Source: Polyodon spathula (Eukaryota; Chordata; Actinopteri; Acipenseriformes; Polyodontidae). Taken from it: a stretch of 64,000 bases of DNA. Every line of letters starts with the position of its first letter. The stretch's first letter is position 1. Positions 1 to 10,287 of this stretch are shown here, piece by piece. Made by a program: the position numbers and the translations under genes. Where the stretch lies: NCBI RefSeq assembly GCF_017654505.1, contig NC_054554.1, positions 30,329,254 to 30,393,253 of the forward strand, given 5' to 3'. The notes under the pieces are model-generated. The model was not told the origin of the DNA and did no database searches. It worked only from the letters and a program-made list of their open reading frames with translations.

Positions 1-2430
1 GTCTCTAAAGGACTCTTTCATGTACATTAGGTGTGAAATATACAGCTTAAGATGCAGCAAAGTGATTCTGTCACCCAGTGTGTGAATGAGAACATTCGTG
101 TTGCTTAAAGGAACGGGGTTGACTGTAAATCATCTTTTAAAAAAGAACTTCACACATCTAAAAACAGACAATAGCATGCGGGCACACGTTTAAAAGCAAA
201 TGCAGTAAACTCCCAGCGACTGACCAGCTCCATTCAAAAGAACCGCACACCATTGAGGGGACTCTCAGACAGACTCTTTTCAGAGCATTTTTAACCAGTC
301 CCTTTGGTTGTAATTGAGGGATTCCAGTGTAAGTGTATTCCATCAAACTTCAACACAAAAGGATGAGGAAAGTTAGAGAGAGAGAGAGGTGGAGTCAGCT
401 GTGACCTGCATTCTCTACACAGACCGATCCCTGATGGAGTTCTGCTGAATATTTCTCAGGGATATTCGCTGATGGAAGAGCTTGTGTTTTTGTGTGACTC
501 TGATACTCGGCTGCAGGTCGGCTGAGCTGGAATAGGTTTTCAGAGCGCTGCAGATTCAGTATTGTGTGGTAACGATGAAAGCATTGTACTCTGTGTGGCG
601 CTCTATGCATGATTACCTAGGCAACTAATACTGCGATACTTTTATAAAGGGGTTGGAATTAATTTGTATCAAAGCCCGGATTTCACAGGGGAGCTGAAAT
701 CAAAGGTTTTCATTGTGGTTATTGAATTATTTCTTTTTTTTTCCTCTCAAAAATCAATTCGTCCTGGGGATGAGGAAAGGGGATATTGGAACCTGTTGTG
801 GAGCAAAATGCATACAGCTGATTCTGTTAAATAAATGATTACATGAAAAAATACATATGTAAGGCCTGCCTCCATCCTAACCTGAGTGGGGCTCTAAGGC
901 AGACTCATTTAACCTCTGCAGTTGGTGGAATGTGATGTGGCTGAGTGGTTAGACCTGAGGGCCAGGGAGGAGGGCAGTATGGGCTAGTGGTTAGAGGGGA
1001 GAGACTTGGAGGTAGTGTGGCTCAGGAGTGGGAGGCTGAGGCAGTGTAGTCTAGTGGTTTAAGCTGAGAGTGTGTGGGGGGCTGTGTGGTCTAGTGGTTA
1101 TCAGTGACTAGGTAAGTTAAGCAAAATTGTATTGCTATTTTAAAAGCTCTACTTTTCCAATTATTTATGCCTTTGATTTGATTTGAATTGAGCTTGGAGG
1201 GTGTCTGCTTCAGAGTCTTCAAAATAACAGCCGAGCACTCCAAGAGCAGATGGCTGATCAGCAAGAAGCAGAGACAAACACCTCCGCTTACAAAGTGCTT
1301 GGAGATGGACTCTCCTCCCTGCCGGACCCAGGCAATGAGGGCTGGGGGAGACACGAATCGCTCAGTTCAGTCAGCAGCTCCTGTAGCCAGGGCCTGCAGA
1401 GATGCTATTCCAGGAACTGACTTTCACTCAGCAGGCCGTTCTATTAAAACAAGGCTGCATCCTCTCCCTCCTGCACAAGCATCTCAGAGCTCTGTGCAGA
1501 GAAAGCCACTGAGAGCACTGGAGTAACATTCCTTCAGCACTTACTCTAAACCGACAGCGATGCAACTGCACTTTGATGTTTCGAAGAAATTCACTGAGCA
1601 TTACACATACAGCAATGAGATGGGAGTAGTGAGCAAGGAGTTTGGGCTGTGTTTTCTTTGAGGGTGATTGGCGTTACCTAGGTTACAATTCCAGAGTTCT
1701 ATATTACATATGTATTTTCAGTAAAGGGGTAAACCAAATAGTTTTGCCTCTTGGAAGAGTGGTGTGGTAGTTGTGATTATAGAAAGCTACAGGGCTGTGA
1801 GGTGAGGATCTCACACTGACCGTGTTTGTGCTGCTCCAGTCTTTGGTCTCCAGAGCTTCCAGTCCAGCTGCTTTCTTGAGCACCAACACTTTAAGCCACT
1901 TTTAAACAGACAGGTAAAAGAGTATCGATCGCCAGTACGGGTTCCTGCAGCCGCACTGACTGTGTCGGGGGGGGGGGGGGGGGGTCTCCTTCTCTCTGCT
2001 TTCTGACCTGCTGTAAATAGGCTGCAGATAATCTCCAGTTCATTAAGTGTCTTCTCAGTGCCGTTGTGTGTTGAGATGTCACTTACTTATGCAGTAAAAT
2101 GTTTGAAATCAGGAATAATCTTGAGCTAATTGCACCCACTGGGGGTTGATCGGCGAGTTTTAATGATTGCAATAACCTTCCCGACCTGTGGGGGGCACCG
2201 CGGTGGGTATCGGATCCTGCCTAAGAACTGGGAGACTGCTGGTTCTGTCGCAGCTGGGGCTCAATTAAACTGGGCTACCTGGACAGAGACAGGTTACGAA
2301 AACAACTGATGACCTCGGTTAACTTCTAATCACTGCAAAGAACAGAGCGAACAGCATAAACCCAGAGCTGTTCACAGCAGACACGTCTGTCAGACACCCC
2401 TGTACCCCACAAACATTACTGCATTTGGTA
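1..2430. other. Intergenic region, no gene recognised
   Basis: No exon, RNA gene or conserved protein could be recognised here on either strand. Open frames are short and unrelated to anything I know. The stretch holds a cluster of tRNA A-box-like repeats (about 926-1105, listed separately) and an 18-base G homopolymer near 1967-1984. In human, ENDOV lies on this side of NPTX1. I looked for its conserved motifs and did not find them. Confidence 0.5.
926..1105 (+). repeat. Tandem tRNA A-box-like repeats (SINE-head-like)
   Basis: About four loosely spaced copies of a motif close to GTGGTCTAGTGGTTAGA occur here, separated by purine-rich spacers of roughly 25-45 bp. The motif resembles the D-arm/A-box of tRNA genes and of tRNA-derived SINE heads. 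No B box (GGTTCAAATCC-like) follows, so these are not complete tRNAs or SINEs. A similar pair lies at 34305-34370. Confidence 0.4.
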
Positions 2431-3243
2431 AATATGTGGGACCCCTGATCCACACTTTGCCCCGCTGTCACTGTCCACAGTTGAAATGTGTGGGACCCCG
2501 TGATCCACACTTTGCCCCGCTGTCAGTGTCCACAGTTGGAATGTGTGGGACCCCTGATCCACACTCTGCCCCGCTGTCAGTGTCCACAGTTGGAATGTGT
2601 GGGACCCCTGATCCACACTTTGCCCCGCTGTCAGTGTCCACAGTTGGAATGTGTGGGACCCCTGATCCACACTTTGCCCCGCTGTCAGTGTCCACAGTTG
2701 AAATGTGTGGGACCCCTGATCCACACTCTGCTCCGCTGTCAGTGTCCACAGTTGGAATGTGTGGGACCCCTGATCCACACTCTGCCCCGCTGCCAGTGTC
2801 CACAGTTGAAATGTGTGGGGCCCCTGATCCACACTTTGCCCCGCTGTCAGTGTCCACAGTTGGAATGTGTGGGACCCCTGATCCACACTCTGCTCCGCTG
2901 TCAGTGTCCACAGTTGGAATGTGTGGGACCCCTGATCCACACTCTGCCCCGCTGTCAGTGTCCACAGTTGAAATGTGTGGGACCCCTGATCCACACTTTG
3001 CCCCGCTGTCAGTGTCCACAGTTGGAATGTGTGGGACCCCTGATCCACACTTTGCCCCGCTGTCAGTGTCCACAGTTGAAATGTGTGGGACCCCTGATCC
3101 ACACTCTGCTCCGCTGTCAGTGTCCACAGTTGGAATGTGTGGGACCCCTGATCCACACTCTGCTCCGCTGTCAGTGTCCACAGTTGGAATGTGTGGGACC
3201 CCTGATCCACACTCTGCCCCGCTGTCAGTGTCCACAGTTGAAA
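2431..3243. repeat. 54-bp minisatellite, about 15 copies
   Basis: A unit of about 54 bp (beginning GTGTGGGACCCCTGATCC and ending CCACAGTTGGAAT) is repeated about 15 times with few substitutions, mostly C/T exchanges at fixed positions. The unit length is a multiple of three and the unit lacks stops in several frames, so long repetitive frames stay open on both strands. These are almost certainly not proteins. Confidence 0.93.
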
Positions 3244-3683
3244 ACCTTTCACTGGTGCAAAGGGAGGGGGGGTGTTGTCATATTGGTCTGTAGCTCTAGG
3301 TTCGGTCTTATCGTTCAGTGTGCCAGTAAGGTCGGTGGAGATTGAGTTGAATAGCACCTTTTAATTAGATGCTACAGGAGTACAATAGGTTGCAATGCAC
3401 TAGTCCCAAGCTGGCAGGTCCCCAGTGAAGCTGGTGAAGCCCATTACCCCTTCCTGTACCTCAGCCTCCAACCTCAGCTAGGCTCCCTGGATTCTCTGGA
3501 GCAGTCCAGCATAACTTGTGCTCTTTAGGGGTGGAAGAAAAACAAGATGCTTGGTGAAATGTGTACATGGATGTGTAGTTCTGATTCAACTTGAGCATGG
3601 GAAAATATGAGACAACTAAATCTACAGGATTTCTACTGTAGGTCCTGTGTGGGTGTGGGTGTGGGTGTGGGTCTGCAGATGTT
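3244..3683. other. Intergenic spacer
   Basis: No gene recognised. A short (GGGTGT)n run at about 3650-3671 immediately precedes the LINE copy. Confidence 0.4.
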
Positions 3684-4898
3684 TAACTAACTTGCTTGAT
3701 TTTTTTGAGGATGCAACATTGATAATGGATAATTGCAAAGCATATGACATGGTTTATTTAGATTTCCAGAAAGCTTTTGACAAAGTCCCGCACAAAAGAT
3801 TAATTCTCAAACTGAACGCAGTTGGGATTCAAGGAAACACATGTACATGGATTAGGGAGTGGTTAACATGTAGAAAACAGAAAGTACTGATTAGAGGAAA
3901 AACCTCAGAATGGAGTGTGGTAACCAGCGGTGTACCACAGGGATCAGTATTAGGTCCTCTGCTATTCCTAATCTACATTAATGATTTAGATTCTGGTATA
4001 GTAAGCAAACTTGTTAAATTTGCAGACGACACAAAAGTAGGAGGAGTGGCAAACACTGTTGCAGCAGCAAAGGTCATTCAAAATGATCTAGACAAGATTC
4101 AGAACTGGGCAGACACATGGCAAATGACATTTAATAGAGAAAAGTGTAAGGTACTGCACGCAGGAAATAAAAATGTACATTATAAATATCATATGGGAGA
4201 TATTGAAATTGGAGAAGGAATCTATGAAAAAGACCTAGGAGTTTTTGTTGACTCAGAAATGTCTTCATCTAGGCAATGTGGGGAAGCTATAAAAAAGGCT
4301 AACAAGATACTCGGATACATTGTGAAAAGTGTTGAATTTAAATCAAGGGAAGTAATGTTAAAACTGTACAATGCACTTGTAAGACCTCATCTTGAATATT
4401 GTGTGCAGTTCTGGTCACCTCGCTATAAAAAAGATATTGCTGCTCTAGAAAGAGTGCAAAGAAGAGCGACCAGAATTATTCCGGGCTTAAAAGGCATGTC
4501 ATATGCAGACAGGCTAAAAGAATTGAATCTGTTCAGTCTTGAACAAAGAAGACTACGTGGCGACCTAATTCAAGCATTCAAAATTCTAAAAGGTATTGAC
4601 AGTGTCGACGCAAGGGACTTTTTCAGCCTGAAAAAAGAAACAAGGACCAGGGGTCACAAATGGAGTTTAGAAAAAGGGGCATTCAGAACAGAAAATAGGA
4701 GACACTTTTTTACACAGAGAATTGTGAGGGTCTGGAATCAACTCCCCAGTAATGTTGTTGAAGCTGACACCCTGGGATCCTTCAAGAAGCTGCTTGATGA
4801 GATTTTGGGATCAATAAGCTACTAACAACCAAACGAGCAAGATGGGCCGAATGGCCTCCTCTCGTTTGTAAACTTTCTTATGTTCTTATGTTCTTATG
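3684..4898 (+). mobile_element. CR1-like non-LTR retrotransposon, 5'-truncated copy 1
   Basis: This is the 3' part of a LINE. It encodes the C-terminal half of a reverse transcriptase and the region downstream of it. Visible motifs are YLDFQKAFDKVPH (start of the RT core), GVPQGSVLGPLLFLIYINDL, and the catalytic FADD box (within KFADDTKVGG). The C-terminal part has LYNALVRPHLEYC, the thumb-like ERVQRRATRIIPGL and RIVRVWNQLP. The frame is open without a stop to the TAA at 4823-4825. A short 3' UTR follows, then a tail of repeated TTCTTATG octamers near 4880-4896, like the octamer tails of CR1 elements. There is no 5' UTR, ORF1 or endonuclease. The intact frame suggests a young copy. Assignment to the CR1/Jockey group rests on remembered motifs; L2 or Rex1 are alternatives. 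Confidence 0.88.
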
Positions 4899-5130
4899 TC
4901 CTGGACAAGGGGGGGGGTGAGGGGGGAGGGGGGAGAGTTAGGACGACCAGCGGCTGACATTTCTCCCACTCTTGTTATATCTTCCTTTATAAAGGCTTGG
5001 TGGAGAAGCTGGAGTGCTGTGGTGACTGGGAGATTCAGGGCAAATACTGCCTGGCCTGCCTCACAGGAAAACCTCTCACTGCCAGACTCCATTGTCTCTG
5101 CAGACCCCCCCCCTCTCTGCCTCCTGTCCC
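4899..5130. other. Unassigned segment between LINE tail and 18-bp array
   Basis: A plus-strand frame reads VEKLECCGDWEIQGKYC just before the array, and a consensus-like donor (GGG|GTAAGAC) occurs at 5330, after it. I do not recognise a protein family, and this could be chance or an exon of an unknown gene. Confidence 0.25.
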
Positions 5131-5302
5131 CCCCCTCTCTGCAGACTCCCCTCTCTCTGCAGACTGCCCTCTCTCTGCAGACTCCCCTCTCTCTGCAGAC
5201 TGCCCTCTCTCTGCAGACTGCCCTCTCTCTGCAGACTGCCCTCTCTCTGCAGACTGCCCTCTCTCTGCAGACTGCCCTCTCTCTGCAGACTCCCCCCTCT
5301 CT
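5131..5302 (+). repeat. 18-bp minisatellite of CTCTCTGCAGACT units
   Basis: About nine tandem copies of an 18-bp unit, CTCTCTCTGCAGACTGCC with C/G variants. Each unit combines a pyrimidine tract with CAG, so on the plus strand the array looks like a row of 3' splice-acceptor sites. Confidence 0.85.
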
Positions 5303-7610
5303 GCCAGACTGGCTGCTGGAAGTCACGGGGTAAGACAGACCCCCCCTCCCCCATCACAACCAAAGGGTTGTAAAGAAATGTAATGCAAAAAAAGTCCAAA
5401 GGATTTTCCTTCTCACCTCATGTTATTGAGGGCCACAAACCCCATGACATTCCACCAGAGAGCCCTGCCCTGGGGTCAGGAACCTCAGCATTTAGAGGTT
5501 GATCAAATCAAAACCTGCGTCAGACGATTCCAGTGAAACGGAGCTGGGGTCGTCCAGGGTAAAGAAATCATCCTTCTTTATAATGTGACAGAGGTGCGGT
5601 GATTGATGCAGGATATGGAAATGGGATTATTTCCATTTCATTTCATGTTCCCGGGGATGAAGAAACAAAACTGTTTTGAATCTCCCCCCGGAAGGTTGAA
5701 AATCTGAATTCTAGATGTGTTGCAGACTAGACAAATCCTATAACCTTGACATCCTCAAAACTGAGCATTTCATGGCCTGAAATTCAACTAAGACTCCACT
5801 AAACTGGAGGCAAAAGCAGGTCAAGTTCACATGCATCACCACTGTTCCTAAACTCGAACGACAAGCTTTACAGTTTTTAAAAAAAAAAAATTTAATTTAG
5901 TGGTTGTCAATTATATTTACTGTTTTCTCCCCAGTTTAGTAATGTCCAATTATTTTTAGGCTCAGCCCATGGCTACCAGCCCTGTGCTGACTCAGGAGGG
6001 GAAAAGACGAACGCTCTGTCCTCCAGGCAGCCCCCCAGAACTACAACAACTAAAAATGTTGACTTGATATCTATAAAAATTTCAAGAGAACAATTGGGTC
6101 TAGCTTAACTTGAAAGCTTATGGGAAGGGAGCACTTATTCCTCAACATTAAAAGTGTGTGTGCTTTTTAAAAAAAAATGCAGTGCTGGATAACTCATCAG
6201 CAGATGAGCTATTAAACTTTTAAAATTAAATAACATTTTCAGCAGGGTGGGGGCGGGGGGGGGTCCTATTGACGACCGCCCAGGTGCAGCTCTGAGTTCC
6301 ATTTGGGGATAATTAGTTCAGCGGTGAGTCCCAGGCTGAGTGGCAGAGCTGGGCTGACGTCAACAGTGTCGCCTGCAATTGATCCAGCAGCACACAGATC
6401 TCAGCAGGGACTGCCTTCCCTAGATTCAGGAGGCTCGAGATTCAGAGCACTGGCCTGATTAACAGCTGGAACTGTGAGCAGGAGCTCCCAGCTGGGGCTT
6501 CTCAAAGTGGAAATGGGTCACTTGAATCTGCAGCACTTAAGGATTTGCTGAGCTCCCTGTATTTAACAGTGTAGAGGCACTGACTGCCATTTAAAGATGT
6601 ACAGGCTTCTGCAGCACGCCAAATTACTGCTCCCAAAAATAGGGTTTCAGCTTGCATTGAAGTCCAACGTTATAAAACTACAGAAATGACTGGTGTGGTG
6701 ACTGGTCCTGGAGTTTCATTGTATTCTGGGTTTAATAGCCTAATCAGAGCTTTAATTGGTTTATGGTTGGAAGAGTTATCTGGACTATCAGTGTGAACGC
6801 TGCTTGCTCCTGATTCAGCCTCTAAGAGGCTCTAGAGATTTAGGCAAGGTCTCAAAGTGAGCCCTGGAAACCCAACACCTCCTAGGGTGCAGATTAGAAT
6901 GTGCTGCCTCTCTCCTCTCCTCTGCTGGTAAGTGGAGCTGTGCTTGGAGCTGCTATTGCTGTGTGAATACCTCCTGCTCTCCCTGCTGGGAAAGTTGTAA
7001 ATAACCTGGAAAACCAGAGTGCTGCTGCAGATACAGAGAGATCTGATATACCTGCATGTGCTCCAGTTGCAAACATGTATATTGTTTAGCAATGAAGCTT
7101 CCAATCAGCCCTCATTTACTGACAAAATCCATGTATTTACCCCCCAGTATTATCTCTGTTTTAACCAGGGAGAACTACCTGTTACATCATGTCAGAGATG
7201 AAGGGCTAAACCAGTGTTTAAAAATCTATTTCACCAGCATGAGAGATTCTGACATGCATCAATACAGAAGATTTTTTTACTTTGCACCTGCAGGCTGTTA
7301 CAGTACAAGCGATTAGTCACTGAGAAGGTGATTTCAAAGGAGAACAGGCTGAGGAAGTGAAAGATTTCATTGGCTGAGAGTCGAGTTACATGCCTCCTCC
7401 ATGTTATTGCAGTTTAATGGCTTGCTGTGCATCCCGCTGAGTGACTGCACTAATGTTTGCACACCTCAGAATTGGATTCCCATCAATGTGGCTGCCGTAG
7501 ACCTACCAGCAGTTAGGCTGAGGAATGGGACCCCTCTTTCAGCCGCAGCTGTGCCTGCAGTGGGTCCCGGAATGGGAATGGGGTCTCTTCTTCCTGTGTT
7601 AGTAATGGAC
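5303..7610. other. Intergenic region, no gene recognised
   Basis: No exon or RNA gene was recognised on either strand. Open frames are short and unrelated to known families. Composition is unremarkable apart from A- and G-rich runs near 5878-5892 and 6240-6262. Confidence 0.45.
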
Positions 7611-8655
7611 GTTTCTCATTGCTGGCACCGGCGTGCTGGCTCTGCGTGCTCAGTGTTTCTCATTGCTGGCACCGGCGTGCTGGCTGTGCGTGCTCAGTGT
7701 TTCTCTTTGCTGGCACCGGCGTGCTGGCTCTGCGTGCTCAGTGTTTCTCATTGCTGGCACTGGCGTGCTGGCTCTGCGTGCTCAGTGTTTCTCATTGCTG
7801 GCACCGGCGTGCAGGCTGTGTGCTCAGTGTTTCTCATTGCTGGCAGCGGCGTGCTGGCTCTGCGTGCTCAGTGTTTCTCATTGCTGGCACCGGCGTGCAG
7901 GCTGTGTGCTCAGTGTTTCTCATTGCTGGCACCGGCGTGCAGGCTGTGTGCTCAGTGTTTCTCATTGCTGGCAGCGGCGTGCAGGCTGTGTGCTCAGTGT
8001 TTCTCATTGCTGGCAGTGGCGTGCAGGCAGTGTGCTCAGTGTTTCTCATTGCTGGCACTGGCGTGCAGGCTGTGTGCTCAGTGTTTCTCATTGCTGGCAC
8101 TGGCGTGCAGGCTGTGTGCTCAGTGTTTCTCATTGCTGGCACCGGCGTGCTGGCTGTGCGTGCTCAGTGTTTCTCTTTGCTGGCACCGGCGTGCTGGCTC
8201 TGCGTGCTCAGTGTTTCTCATTGCTGGCACTGGCGTGCAGGCTGTGTGCTCAGTGTTTCTCATTGCTGGCAGTGGCGTGCAGGCTGTGTGCTCAGTGTTT
8301 CTCTTTGCTGGCAGCGGCGTGCTGGCTCTGCGTGCTCAGTGTTTCTCATTGCTGGCACCGGCGTGCAGGTTGTGTGCTCAGTGTTTCTCATTGCTGGCAG
8401 CGGCGTGCAGGCTGTGTGCTCAGTGTTTCTCATTGCTGGCACCGGCGTGCTGGCTCTGCGTGCTCAGTGTTTCTCATTGCTGGCACTGGCGTGCAGGCTG
8501 TGTGCTCAGTGTTTCTCATTGCTGGCAGCGGCGTGCAGGCTGTGTGCTCAGTGTTTCTCATTGCTGGCAGCGGCGTGCTGGCTCTGCGTGCTCAGTGTTT
8601 CTCATTGCTGGCACCGGCGTGCAGGTTGTGTGCTCAGTGTTTCTCATTGCTAGCA
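7611..8655. repeat. 42/44-bp minisatellite, about 24 copies
   Basis: Two related unit types are intermixed. A 44-bp type reads GCTGGCACCGGCGTGCTGGC plus TCTGCGTGCTCAGTGTTTCTCATT. A 42-bp type has GCAGGCTGTGTGCTCAG in the middle. Units vary at CACCGG, CAGCGG and CACTGG. The mixture gives open frames of several hundred residues in all three plus frames, none of which resembles a protein. Confidence 0.93.
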
Positions 8656-8663
8656 GCGGCACA

Positions 8664-8719
8664 CACCCGCACTCACGCACACCCTCACACACACACACAC
8701 ACTCACACACACACTCACA

Positions 8720-8758
<39 letters not shown>
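8664..8758 (+). repeat. (CA)n microsatellite
   Basis: An imperfect (CA)n run with interspersed CT/CG follows the 42/44-bp array directly. Confidence 0.9.
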
Positions 8759-8760
<2 letters not shown>

Positions 8761-8990
8761 TCATTAAGCTGAGTTGGATTTCATCTCCTGGCTCCCGTAT
8801 CTTAGCTGCAGTCTCTTCATGCAATGCTTTCATACTCAGAGTGTTTGATCCTCTGATACAAGTTGAAATGCATCTGTTCTTTTTTTTTTCCTCCATTTCT
8901 CTATTCCTCTCGCTCCCTCTCATTTTATCTCTCTCTCTCTCTCTCTCGAATCCACAACCACAAGGACACTGTGTTCTAATATATCACGAT

Positions 8991-8996
8991 TTTATT
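8991..8996 (-). promoter_or_regulatory. NPTX1: Candidate poly(A) signal AATAAA for NPTX1
   Basis: AATAAA on the minus strand, about 845 nt downstream of the NPTX1 stop codon. I saw no earlier canonical signal between it and the stop. Confidence 0.45.
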
Positions 8997-9197
8997 ACAA
9001 AAATTGAATTTGATAGTCTTTCAGTGTTGCCATGCTTTGAGCATATAACAATACAGTAAAAAAAAAACAACCCCACGAGGACAGTGAGAGCAGATCTGGT
9101 GATGCTGCTGCTGCACCATTTTTCTTTCATGCTGTTTTTGTAGATAGCATTCCTAATACAGAGTACAAACACCATGGCCTTGAACACATTGCTTTAA

Positions 9198-9201
<4 letters not shown>

Positions 9202-9269
<68 letters not shown>
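9202..9269. repeat. (AT)n microsatellite in the NPTX1 3' UTR
   Basis: Thirty-four pure AT dinucleotides. If transcribed, the tract could fold back on itself. Confidence 0.95.
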
Positions 9270-9271
<2 letters not shown>

Positions 9272-9839
9272 TAAAAAATTGCAAATTAAAACAACAGTGC
9301 TGAATTTTACCAGCCCAAGGCACCCAGGCTTTAAACTCAGTTGGCAATTAAACTTCATTACAGCATAAACAAAGAAAGCTAAAAGAAAAAAATAAGCAAG
9401 TCAGCAAATGAATATGGAGTCTATCTTAGTCCTCACATTAACCTTTCGTCTTCTGGTTCACATTTCATTCACAGTGCAAGTTCCAGGGAAAAGAAATTGA
9501 TCGCGGCTGACTAACACAACACTGCCTGGAAACGAGGGGAAGAAGCCCGGCTTTGCTGTTGAGTAGCTGTCCAAGATAAGGTGTGTAGCTGCCCAGCTTC
9601 TTCTCCAATAGGGTTGACAGAGCCCTCGGATCGGAGCTCCACTCACCAGCAGAAATGCTTACAGTTCAAAAGGAGGAGTCGTCTTTAGTCACAAGTTTCC
9701 AAGACAAATAAGGAGTGATGTTCTTATGATAAAAAAAAAAAATTGCACTTATATATGAATTCCCGATTTTAAAACAATGTAAGGAGGGCACTCAAGCCAG
9801 GAGAGATGCTGCTGTCCTGCTGTCTGCTTGTGCTGCGGC

Positions 9840-10061
9840 TCAGTTGATCTGACGGCAGGCTTCAAAAGTCCACTTGGTGGCTCCTCCATAAATGTCAATG
9901 TTGCTCTCGGCCCAGGAGATGACATTCCCCACCAGGGCTTTGCTGTTGCAGGTGGCCAGGTTGTAGATCTCGCCTGAGGAAAGCTTCCTGTCCCAGATAT
10001 TGACGTTAGCCAGCTCGCCCACGAACGCTTGTGTGGCGTCGAACCCTCCGCTCAGCGTGTC
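9840..10061 (-). CDS. NPTX1: NPTX1 coding exon 5 (C-terminus and stop)
   Basis: The exon starts after the acceptor TTTTCCCAG with DTLSGGFDATQAFVGELA and ends FEACRQIN followed by TGA (9842-9840). It is 73 codons plus stop, in phase 0. It completes the pentraxin beta-sandwich, including WDRKL, YNLATC and the terminal WTFEAC; these two Cys residues are conserved in NPTX1. The match to human NPTX1 is close. Confidence 0.96.
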   Translation of the reverse strand, partial: DTLSGGFDATQAFVGELANVNIWDRKLSSGEIYNLATCNSKALVGNVISWAESNIDIYGGATKWTFEACRQIN

Positions 10062-10225
10062 CTGGGAAAACGGGGGAACGATTAGAAAACCCCTTGGACC
10101 GTGTGCATGAGCATTCTCAATTACTCACTTAACACAACCTTTGATCTCATCAATACATTAATTCATTTTACTTTCATAAGTGTAACTGGCTCTGAAGAAC
10201 GGTGCCCTTTTCAATGGGAGGGAGG

Positions 10226-10287
<62 letters not shown>

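Larger units (their letters stand above)
8970..9839 (-). other. NPTX1: NPTX1 3' untranslated region (probable)
   Basis: This follows the NPTX1 stop codon on the minus strand. The first AATAAA poly(A) signal seen downstream of the stop is at 8991-8996 (TTTATT on the plus strand). That predicts cleavage near 8965-8980 and a 3' UTR of about 870 nt. It contains a pure (AT)n run at 9202-9269. The extent is inferred, and a longer UTR using later signals is possible. Confidence 0.5.

Noticed and set aside
1188..1526. A 112-codon open frame as a gene
   Set aside because: No recognisable domain, no splice-site or promoter context, and another frame is open on the opposite strand in part of it.
2436..3345. 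Long open frames on both strands with 18-residue repeats
   Set aside because: They are produced by a stop-free 54-bp minisatellite; translations on opposite strands are equally repetitive and match no family.
1..8970. ENDOV, the neighbour of NPTX1 in human
   Set aside because: No recognisable endonuclease V motif was seen in either strand; the gene may lie further left.
7401..9059. A 552-codon plus-strand open frame and two overlapping ones
   Set aside because: They result from the 42/44-bp array and the following CA repeat; three overlapping frames are open at once, with no coding signature.
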